Shown here in pieces: positions 1 through 4,897 of a DNA stretch of 5,677 nt (the first letter of the stretch is position 1; each line of letters begins with the position of its first letter). Under the pieces are notes generated by a model. The model did no database searches and had not been told where the DNA came from. It was given only the letters and a program-made list of their open reading frames with translations. A program made the translations under genes and the position numbers. Source of the DNA: an uncultured Clostridia bacterium. Its GTDB lineage: Bacteria > Bacillota > Clostridia > Peptostreptococcales > Anaerovoracaceae. The stretch covers positions 1 through 5,677 of the forward strand of contig CAMIWY010000110.1 of NCBI GenBank assembly GCA_946402595.1, in the 5' to 3' direction.

Positions 1-55
1 TTTATCACAATATCGCGCATACCGAAATAAGGCAAAGATGAGCTTTGTGTGAAGT

Positions 56-116
56 TGCGGGCAAAACGGTTTTGCTGAGGTGCGTTCGATGTACTTCGTA
101 CTGCTGCGGGCAAAAC
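56..116. repeat. 12-bp direct repeat pair with internal dyads in the pepT leader
   Basis: The 12-mer TGCGGGCAAAAC occurs at 56-67 and again, identical, at 105-116. The first copy overlaps a perfect 15-base palindrome, GCAAAACGGTTTTGC, at 61-75. Between the copies lies GTACTTCGTAC (91-101), a short GTAC/GTAC hairpin with a TTC loop. The whole block is upstream of the likely pepT promoter, so it is either the 3' region of an upstream gene outside the window or an intergenic repeat element. The direct repeat and palindrome are seen directly; any function is unknown. Confidence 0.6.
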
Positions 117-122
117 AGGTGG

Positions 123-150
123 TTGAAAAGTTTGCAAAACGTACTACAAT
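123..150 (+). promoter_or_regulatory. Probable sigma-A-type promoter of pepT
   Basis: TTGAAA at 123-128 matches the -35 consensus at five of six bases. TACAAT at 145-150 matches the -10 consensus at five of six, with a 16-base spacer. Transcription would begin near 157, giving a leader of roughly 90 bases before the pepT ATG at 250. That leader contains a GGGTG/CACCC hairpin (158-162 with 168-172) and a CGTAC/GTACG hairpin (about 186-200). Confidence 0.6.
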
Positions 151-249
151 AATGTATGGGTGTTCTGCACCCCGTTCTATACTGTCGTACACCACGTACG
201 GTGGCGGCTCCCCTAAGATGAATGTTATTACTAAGGAGAATCAATTATC

Positions 250-1458
250 ATGAGCAAAGTTACTGAGAGATTTTTCAGGTACATTTCTGTAGACACTCAG
301 TCGTCCGAGGAAAGCGATACTTTCCCGAGCACCGACAAGCAGTTCAGGCTGTGCAGGATGCTCGCTGACGAGATGAAGGAAATGGGTGTCAGCAATGTAC
401 GCATGGACGAAGAACACTGCTACGTTTACGGTGAGATCCCTGCCAACACGGACACGGACCGCACACTGGGATTCATTTCCCACATGGATACGGCTCCGGG
501 ACCTTCCGGCGACGCAAGCAATGCAAGAATAGTTGAGAATTACGACGGCAGCGTCATAAGGCTGAATGACGAAGTCTGCCTCGATCCTGCAGAGTTCCCT
601 GACATGAAGAAGTACGTCGGACAGGACCTGATCGTCACTGACGGCGTTTCCCTCCTCGGCGCTGACGACAAGGCCGGTGTTACCGAGATCATGTCGATGG
701 CAGAGCGCCTGCTTAACGACCCGTCGATCAGACACGGCAAAATCGCACTTGGTTTTACCCCTGACGAGGAGATCGGCTGCGGAACCGACCATTTCGACGT
801 TCCTGGATTCGGCGTTGAGTGCGCTTACACTGTAGACGGCGGTCCGATCGGCGAGATCGAGTACGAGAACTTCAACGCTGCTACAGCTTTCATCACGATC
901 ACCGGCAAGGAGATCCATCCGGGCGAAGCCAAGGGCAAAATGATCAATGCCGCAAGGATCGCAGGTGAGTTCGACAGCATCCTGCCGCAGGAGATGAGAC
1001 CTGAGTACACTGAGGGTTACGATGGATTCTTCCACCTCACCAAGCTCGTAGGCGGCGTTACATCCGCTGAGATGCAGTATCTGGTCCGCGACCATGATGC
1101 AGCACTCTTCCAGAAGAAGAAGGATCTCCTGAAGATCGCAGCTGACCTCATCAATGCAAAGTACGGCAACGTCCTCAAGCTCGAGATCAAAGACGCATAC
1201 AGAAACATGAGAGAGCTGGTCGAGCCTCACATGTACCTGATCGACGATGCCAAGGCTGCATTCAAGGCATGCGGCGTAGAGCCTAGAGTCATCGCTATCC
1301 GCGGCGGCACAGACGGAGCTCAGCTCTCATACAAGGGCCTGCCTTGCCCTAACCTCTCAACAGGCGGCCACAACTTCCACAGCAACCAGGAGTACATCCC
1401 GGTACAGTCGCTCGAGAAGATGGTAGACGTGCTGGTAGAGATCGCGCGCGTTAAATAG
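250..1458 (+). CDS. pepT: Peptidase T (tripeptide aminopeptidase), M20 family
   Basis: PepT is a cytoplasmic di-zinc exopeptidase that removes the N-terminal residue from tripeptides, the last stage of peptide use. The 402 residues match the family's usual length of about 408. The M20 motifs lie in order. SHMDTA holds His78 and Asp80. LGADDKAG holds Asp140, the likely bridging ligand. PDEEIG holds Glu173 (catalytic base) and Glu174. TVDGG holds Asp196, and TGGHNFHSNQE holds the last zinc ligand, His377. RGGTDGA (351-357) is the typical PepT loop near the C-terminus, and residues about 205-320 are the lid/dimerisation domain. The start is preceded by AAGGAGAA at 233-240, a slightly long 11 bases from GGAG to ATG. 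The gene stands alone, with its own promoter upstream and a strong terminator downstream. All ligands are intact, so an active enzyme is expected. Confidence 0.96.
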   Translation: MSKVTERFFRYISVDTQSSEESDTFPSTDKQFRLCRMLADEMKEMGVSNVRMDEEHCYVYGEIPANTDTDRTLGFISHMDTAPGPSGDASNARIVENYDGSVIRLNDEVCLDPAEFPDMKKYVGQDLIVTDGVSLLGADDKAGVTEIMSMAERLLNDPSIRHGKIALGFTPDEEIGCGTDHFDVPGFGVECAYTVDGGPIGEIEYENFNAATAFITITGKEIHPGEAKGKMINAARIAGEFDSILPQEMRPEYTEGYDGFFHLTKLVGGVTSAEMQYLVRDHDAALFQKKKDLLKIAADLINAKYGNVLKLEIKDAYRNMRELVEPHMYLIDDAKAAFKACGVEPRVIAIRGGTDGAQLSYKGLPCPNLSTGGHNFHSNQEYIPVQSLEKMVDVLVEIARVK

Positions 1459-1475
1459 CAGTATATAAGACACTA

Positions 1476-1524
1476 AAAAAGTTAGCGGTATCTTTCTCAC
1501 AGGAGAATCATCCGCTAACTTTTT
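1476..1524. terminator. Bidirectional rho-independent terminator between pepT and the signal peptidase gene
   Basis: A perfect 13-bp inverted repeat pairs A5-GTTAGCGG (1476-1488) with CCGCTAAC-T5 (1512-1524). Inside it a second helix, TTCTC (1494-1498) with GAGAA (1503-1507), closes an ACAG loop. Read rightwards, the hairpin ends in TTTTT after pepT; read leftwards it ends in TTTTTT after the minus-strand signal peptidase gene. It therefore fits a shared terminator for two convergent transcription units. Confidence 0.9.
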
Positions 1525-1558
1525 CTTTGCTTTTTGGTTATATGCCTTATGTGCAGCC

Positions 1559-2317
1559 TTACTTCCCGCTGAGCCTGCCGCCTACGACTGTGAGGAGATA
1601 TGCTGCGAGTATGACGCATACCATAGCAACTTTGCCCATCACTGTAGCGATCGGTGCGGCGATGTAGCCGAGCATCGGAACGTGCAGGACCAGTTTGCCG
1701 AGCACATCCGCATAGGCGACCGGGTTCGCATCGTTCTGCGCGTTTGCGTCTCCCTTGGTAATGATCTCACCGTCTGCGACGTGGTTCTCTACGACCCTGT
1801 GTGTGACAGGAGTGCTGCCGGTCTCATCGCTGTGAAAGACGATTATGTCACCGGCCTCAAGTGTCGACGGGTCTGTCTGTGCCGAGTAGGCCATGCTTCC
1901 CACAGGGATCGCCGGCTCCATGCTTCCCGAGATGACAACGTACTGTTCGATCCCGGCAAAGCGCGGTACCGTAAGTCCCAGGCATGCGAGTATCGCGACT
2001 ATCAGCAGGATCGTTCCGATCGCACTGATCAGCTTACCGAAGGCCCTGCCTCCGTGAAACTCAGGTCTGCCGTCGTTCATCGCACGGGCTTCCTTCCGTG
2101 CCTTCCTCTTCTCTTCTTCTGTCTGGTCCCAGATGCCGAGATCGCCTTCGCGGCTCATAGAGCTGTTACGCGCCGTCCTTCCGGATGCAGCCGTAGTTTC
2201 CGCAGCATCTCTGTATACGCTGCGCTCTGCTCCGCCTCCTGCAGCTGAGCGTCTGCTCTCTACCACAGCCCGGTCTTCTTTTGCGTACTGGTCTTTGTTT
2301 CTTTCTACTCTGCTCAT
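1559..2317 (-). CDS. Signal peptidase I, SipW/ER-type (S26B), with a long cytoplasmic N-terminal tail
   Basis: This is a membrane serine protease that cleaves signal peptides from exported proteins. The serine box reads SGSMEP with the nucleophile at Ser132. The general base is His173 in THRVVE rather than lysine, which places it in the archaeal/ER/SipW branch. KGDANAQNDANPV (188-200) is the conserved Asp-rich box. One membrane segment precedes the catalytic domain (about 95-117) and a second lies near the C-terminus (about 228-246). Residues 1-94 are a charged, probably disordered cytoplasmic extension rich in Arg, Glu, Ala and Ser, unusually long for the family. The start at 2317 was chosen because GGGAGAG (2325-2331) sits 7 bases upstream; the longer open frame runs into cdd. 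It is the last gene of the B3/4-cdd cluster and ends before the shared terminator. No TasA-like substrate gene is in view, so I do not assign sipW firmly. Confidence 0.88.
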   Translation of the reverse strand: MSRVERNKDQYAKEDRAVVESRRSAAGGGAERSVYRDAAETTAASGRTARNSSMSREGDLGIWDQTEEEKRKARKEARAMNDGRPEFHGGRAFGKLISAIGTILLIVAILACLGLTVPRFAGIEQYVVISGSMEPAIPVGSMAYSAQTDPSTLEAGDIIVFHSDETGSTPVTHRVVENHVADGEIITKGDANAQNDANPVAYADVLGKLVLHVPMLGYIAAPIATVMGKVAMVCVILAAYLLTVVGGRLSGK

Positions 2318-2324
2318 ACTGTTT

Positions 2325-2331
2325 CTCTCCC
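2325..2331 (-). promoter_or_regulatory. Ribosome binding site fixing the signal peptidase start
   Basis: GGGAGAG on the minus strand ends 7 bases before the ATG at 2317. It lies in the 28-base gap after the cdd stop codon and decides for the 252-residue product over a 291-residue one that would overlap cdd. Confidence 0.8.
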
Positions 2332-2345
2332 GCAGTGCATGCAGA

Positions 2346-2858
2346 TCAATCTTCTTCGAGGTCCTCAGGCCCAAAGCTCTCAGGCAGCAGCTGCTCAAGC
2401 GTCCACTCCCTGTAGTCAGTCTCAGACTTTGCACAGATAACGGTCATCCTGTCCGGGCGGGCAAAATCCCTCATCACCTGTCTGCAGACCCCGCAAGGCG
2501 TGCAGTAGTCGTGCTTCGCGAGGTCATCCGGGTCGGCCGAATTCGGTCCGCCGACGATAGCTATTGCGATGATCCTTCTCTCACCCTGCGCTGCAGCATG
2601 GAAAATGGCGTTTCTCTCAGCACATATAGTGTTCGTAAGCAGCGCGCTTTCCACATTGACGCCGGTGTAGATCCTCCCTGAAGACATCAGTACCGCCGCC
2701 GCAACATTGTAGTGTGAATACGGGGCATACGAGTTCTTCAGGATATCCATCGCCTGCCTTATCATGGCAGCCTTCACCTCTTCAGGCACCTCTGCCCCTT
2801 CTGCAGGCGGCGGCGTCACCCTCAGCAGCTTTTCATCCGTTAGTTCTATGCTGTACAT
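2346..2858 (-). CDS. cdd: Cytidine deaminase, zinc-dependent, with an N-terminal extension
   Basis: Cytidine deaminase hydrolyses cytidine or deoxycytidine to uridine or deoxyuridine in pyrimidine salvage. The zinc site is complete: Cys79-Ala-Glu81 (CAE, ligand and proton shuttle) and Pro121-Cys-Gly-Val-Cys125 (PCGVC, two further ligands). Cys rather than His at position 79 indicates the small homotetrameric class. NVE (68-70) is the ribose-binding motif, and SYAPYSHYNVAAA (43-55) is the typical N-terminal signature. At 170 residues it is longer than the usual 130-140. The excess is a Pro/Glu-rich stretch at residues 1-31 plus an acidic tail. The ATG at 2858 has AGAGGT (2863-2868) overlapping the stop codon of the upstream B3/4 gene, which suggests translational coupling. 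An inner ATG at 2765 (139 residues), preceded by a GAGGTGAAGG stretch, would give the canonical length and cannot be excluded. Confidence 0.93.
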   Translation of the reverse strand: MYSIELTDEKLLRVTPPPAEGAEVPEEVKAAMIRQAMDILKNSYAPYSHYNVAAAVLMSSGRIYTGVNVESALLTNTICAERNAIFHAAAQGERRIIAIAIVGGPNSADPDDLAKHDYCTPCGVCRQVMRDFARPDRMTVICAKSETDYREWTLEQLLPESFGPEDLEED

Positions 2859-2866
2859 AATTACCT

Positions 2867-3628
2867 CTAAAACTCGAATCTGCGGTTGTCCTTGTCGACA
2901 AGCCCTGTCTCTACAGTGCAGCTGTAGCCGGATCTTGCAAAGTAGTTGGCAAGAAGCTCGGTGAAGTCCTTCATTGCAGCCTTGACTTCAGCCAGATTGA
3001 CATCGCTGAATCCGTCGATAGGATACAGAACGCCTGCGGTCTTCTCTGTCATTTTGCCCACTTCACTCTGTCTCCAGGTCCAGCGGCGTGTCCTGACCTC
3101 ATGACCGGAAACATATACGACTTCGCCGTCTTCCGGATTGTCGAACTCATCCTCTGCTGCACCGAATGGCCTGAATGTGTCCTCAGCAGTTGCCGGCCTT
3201 ACCTCGAGGCCTGTGTCTGCTGCGCCTCTGCCCGTGCCATCCGGACGGACGAAGGTGTAGATGTCATGCGCGCCGATAGGCAGCTTGTACTTGAGCGAGA
3301 TCGCATTGCCGAGGTCGACTGCAGGATTGATCTCCGGCATTCCTTTGCCCTTGGCGATCCTGTCCATCAGAGCCTCTGCAGCGCACGCATATCTGTTAGG
3401 GTTGATGCCAAGCGCACGGAAAGCCTCGCGGTACGGAACGACACACGGGTCATTTTTGGCCTTGTTGCCGCTCTCTTCAAAGTACTTCCTTACAGCCTCA
3501 GCATTCTCTTCGAGCATCTTAGTGATCGCAGGCACATCCTTCGAATTATCAATGCCTGTAACAGCAACCACGCCGACAACGAATGTAGGCAGCTTGTCAA
3601 AAACCTCTTTACTTACTTCGTAGAACAT
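2867..3628 (-). CDS. Free-standing B3/4-domain protein (PheRS beta-chain editing-domain homologue)
   Basis: The protein resembles the B3/4 domain of the phenylalanyl-tRNA synthetase beta subunit (COG3382/PF03483 type), which in the full enzyme hydrolyses Tyr-tRNA(Phe). Visible family hallmarks are GINPNRYACAAEAL (74-87), NPAVDLGNAISLKYKLPIGA (101-120), a VVYVSGHEV strand (170-178) and RRWTWRQSE (181-189), the most recognisable motif of the solo family. At 253 residues it is the size expected of the stand-alone form, with no synthetase, tRNA-anticodon or OB-fold part attached. By inference it acts in the cytoplasm on aminoacyl-tRNA or a related substrate; its true substrate is unknown. Start: AAGGAGG at 3636-3642 lies 7 bases before the ATG. 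It is the first gene of a compact cluster with cdd (8-base gap) and the signal peptidase gene, beginning just downstream of a terminator. Confidence 0.85.
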   Translation of the reverse strand: MFYEVSKEVFDKLPTFVVGVVAVTGIDNSKDVPAITKMLEENAEAVRKYFEESGNKAKNDPCVVPYREAFRALGINPNRYACAAEALMDRIAKGKGMPEINPAVDLGNAISLKYKLPIGAHDIYTFVRPDGTGRGAADTGLEVRPATAEDTFRPFGAAEDEFDNPEDGEVVYVSGHEVRTRRWTWRQSEVGKMTEKTAGVLYPIDGFSDVNLAEVKAAMKDFTELLANYFARSGYSCTVETGLVDKDNRRFEF

Positions 3629-3660
3629 TACATTTCCTCCTTCTCAGTCTCTGCCCTTCC

Positions 3661-3694
3661 CGTATATTGTACAACCTTGGGCCCGATTAATCTA
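3661..3694 (-). promoter_or_regulatory. Possible promoter of the B3/4-cdd-signal peptidase cluster
   Basis: On the minus strand TACAAT (3666-3671) matches the -10 consensus at five of six bases. The hexamer 17 bases upstream, TAGATT (3689-3694), is a poor -35 (three of six). A promoter is expected here because a terminator lies immediately upstream (3711-3744). The -10 region shares a 16-base stretch with the DUF1858 promoter. A weak -35 may mean an activator is needed or that the true promoter is elsewhere. Confidence 0.4.
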
Positions 3695-3710
3695 CATCTT
3701 GTGTCATCTT

Positions 3711-3744
3711 TATAAAAACAGCGGCACAGGTTACCCCATGCCGC
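3711..3744 (-). terminator. Rho-independent terminator of the DUF1858 gene
   Basis: On the minus strand GCGGCA pairs with TGCCGC across 3721-3744, with a 2x2 internal mismatch, two more G-C pairs and a GTAA loop. It is followed by TGTTTTTATA (3720-3711). It lies 63 bases beyond the DUF1858 stop and upstream of the B3/4 gene, so it separates the two units. Confidence 0.75.
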
Positions 3745-3806
3745 TATTCCATAGTTTTTCATCTTAGTAATTCACCGCTTTTTCAGCGGCTGCATCTGCC
3801 CCGCAA

Positions 3807-3998
3807 TTAAGCAAGAGCCTCGTTCAGTGCTGCTGTCAGAGCGTCGCCGTCAAGTCCGTGGACCTGTGCAGCTGCCTCGATGGACTCACCCTGGGAAGCA
3901 GGGCATCCGATGCACATCATGCCGTTAGCGAAGAATGTGCGGACCAGTTCTGGGTGCTCACTGATAACATCACCGATGATCATATCCTTAGTAATCAT
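3807..3998 (-). CDS. DUF1858-domain protein with a CxxC motif (putative redox disulfide)
   Basis: This is a 63-residue protein that is almost entirely one DUF1858 domain, the short helical domain often found next to hybrid-cluster (prismane) proteins or fused to redox and 4Fe-4S proteins. It opens with MITKDMIIGDVISEHPEL, the usual entry of the family, and carries CIGCPAS with Cys29 and Cys32 after FFANGMM. The pair could form a disulfide or bind metal; the biochemical role is not established. The ATG at 3998 is chosen because AAGGAGAT (4005-4012) is correctly placed upstream. An in-frame ATG at 4016 merely overlaps that binding site. The gene is monocistronic: consensus promoter (4083-4111), a leader of about 78 bases with a hairpin abutting the ribosome binding site, and its own terminator. 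No hybrid-cluster gene is in view. Confidence 0.88.
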   Translation of the reverse strand: MITKDMIIGDVISEHPELVRTFFANGMMCIGCPASQGESIEAAAQVHGLDGDALTAALNEALA

Positions 3999-4004
3999 TT
4001 CTGT

Positions 4005-4033
4005 ATCTCCTTTCACCGCTGCTCTCAGCAGCG
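4005..4033 (-). promoter_or_regulatory. Leader hairpin abutting the ribosome binding site of the DUF1858 gene
   Basis: On the minus strand CGCTGCT-GAG-AGCAGCG (4033-4017) is a perfect 7-bp stem with a 3-base loop. It ends only four bases before AAGGAGAT (4012-4005), the binding site for the ATG at 3998. The hairpin leaves the binding site free. It could stabilise the 5' end of the mRNA or modulate ribosome access. Confidence 0.6.
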
Positions 4034-4082
4034 CCGTTCAGTCTCGCGCGTCCGTGTTAACGCCCGTTATGTTCCATCGCAT

Positions 4083-4111
4083 ATAGTACAACCCGTGTGA
4101 TAGGTTGTCAA
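4083..4111 (-). promoter_or_regulatory. Consensus sigma-A-type promoter of the DUF1858 gene
   Basis: On the minus strand the -35 is a perfect TTGACA (4106-4111). The spacer is exactly 17 bases, and the -10 is TACTAT (4083-4088, four of six). Transcription should start near 4076, about 78 bases before the ATG. This is the best promoter in the window and suggests strong constitutive expression of a tiny protein. Confidence 0.8.
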
Positions 4112-4147
4112 GCAAAATTCCTATTTGCGTGGTAGGAAAATAGCAAT

Positions 4148-4213
4148 ATGACATTCAGAACCGTCCCCATTGTCATCAAATGTGTCAAAAAGGACCGTCC
4201 CCGGTGACACATT
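4148..4213. repeat. Tandem REP-like inverted repeats with a shared ACCGTCCCC core, overlapping the thrH stop
   Basis: Unit 1 (4148-4176) has arms ATGACA and TGTCAT around a loop that contains ACCGTCCCC (4160-4168). Unit 2 (4179-4213) has a perfect 9-bp stem, AATGTGTCA (4179-4187) with TGACACATT (4205-4213), around a 17-base loop with the same ACCGTCCCC core (4194-4202). The cores are in the same direction 34 bases apart, while the TGTCA/TGACA arms swap order. The right arm of unit 2 includes two bases of the thrH TAA stop. I recall similar GGGGACGGT elements dispersed in Firmicutes genomes, but this is unverified here. It could protect the thrH 3' end or weakly terminate transcription. Confidence 0.75.
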
Positions 4214-4811
4214 ACAGTGCGGCCTTGATGGCTGCGAGGAATTCGTCGTACTCCTCGAATGCCGGGTACTGCGGATAGTCAGCCTTGATCTTGTCAGTCG
4301 TCCTGAACAGGAAACCAGCCTTGCTCGCCTGTATCATCTCGAGGTCATTGTAGCTGTCGCCTGCAGCGATGGTGTCAAATCCGATCGACTGAAGGCCCCT
4401 GACAGTTGTCAGCTTGGAGTGCTCGCATCTCATCCTGATGTCTGCGATATATCCCTCGTCATCGATGACGAGCTCATTGCAGAATATAGTCGGCCATCCG
4501 AGCTTCTTCATGAGCGGCTGTGCAAACTGTGAGAAAGTATCGCTGAGTACGATTGCCTGCGTAGTCGCACGGAGCTCGTCAAGGAATTCCTTGGCGCCAG
4601 GCAGCGGATCGATCCTTGAGATCGTATCCTGCACGTCCTTCAGCTTGAGACCGTGTTCCCTCAGTATTCCGATCCTCCACTGCATCAGCTTGTCGTAATC
4701 AGGCTCGTCCCTTGTGGTCCTCTTGAGTTCAGGGATCCCGCTCTCCTCACTGAAAGCGATCCATATTTCAGGAACCAGTACACCTTCCATATCCAGACAT
4801 ACAACGTTCAT
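4212..4811 (-). CDS. thrH: ThrH: phosphoserine phosphatase / homoserine phosphotransferase (HAD family)
   Basis: ThrH, characterised in Pseudomonas aeruginosa, dephosphorylates phosphoserine and can transfer the phosphate to homoserine, linking serine and threonine synthesis. The 199 residues match the roughly 205 of that enzyme, and the N-terminal half is recognisably close to it. HAD motif I is DMEGV with Asp7 as nucleophile and Glu9 in place of the usual second Asp, a ThrH hallmark. PEIWIAF and TTRDEPDYD follow in the cap region. Motif II is LSDTF (Ser90), a probable motif III lysine is Lys133, and motif IV is GDSYND (Asp152, Asp156). The ATG at 4811 is set by AAGAGGT (4818-4824); a TTG at 4841 is upstream but has no better site. 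It lies 86 bases downstream of the GNAT gene on the same strand. Its stop overlaps the tandem repeat. Confidence 0.92.
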   Translation of the reverse strand: MNVVCLDMEGVLVPEIWIAFSEESGIPELKRTTRDEPDYDKLMQWRIGILREHGLKLKDVQDTISRIDPLPGAKEFLDELRATTQAIVLSDTFSQFAQPLMKKLGWPTIFCNELVIDDEGYIADIRMRCEHSKLTTVRGLQSIGFDTIAAGDSYNDLEMIQASKAGFLFRTTDKIKADYPQYPAFEEYDEFLAAIKAAL

Positions 4812-4828
4812 TCTGTTACCTCTTCTTT

Positions 4829-4846
4829 CTGTTTTATGCAAAACAG
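4829..4846 (-). promoter_or_regulatory. Short AT-rich inverted repeat before the thrH ribosome binding site
   Basis: CTGTTTT (4829-4835) and AAAACAG (4840-4846) form a 7-bp stem with a 4-base loop, a few bases upstream of the thrH binding site at 4818-4824. It could be a dyad operator or a weak mRNA hairpin. There is no U-tract after it, so it is not a standard terminator. Confidence 0.4.
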
Positions 4847-4897
4847 CATTCTGCTCATGCTGCTCATCCGCTCTCCCGCCGGCTCATACAAGCCTGT

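Noticed and set aside
56..116. Two spaced 12-bp repeats as a possible CRISPR array
   Set aside because: There are only two short units, no further copies and no cas genes.
5..244. 79-codon minus-strand frame in the pepT leader
   Set aside because: It covers the predicted pepT promoter and the repeats in antisense, has no ribosome binding site I can support, and resembles no known family.
241..1230. 329-codon open frame on the minus strand opposite pepT
   Set aside because: It is fully antisense to pepT, whose catalytic motifs are intact. It has no family resemblance and looks like a codon-bias shadow.
2318..2434. N-terminal extension of the signal peptidase into cdd
   Set aside because: It would overlap the cdd coding region, while a good ribosome binding site sits just before the ATG at 2317.
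3775..3789. CCGCT/AGCGG hairpin after the DUF1858 gene
   Set aside because: The stem is only 5 bp and no U-tract follows; the better terminator is at 3711-3744.
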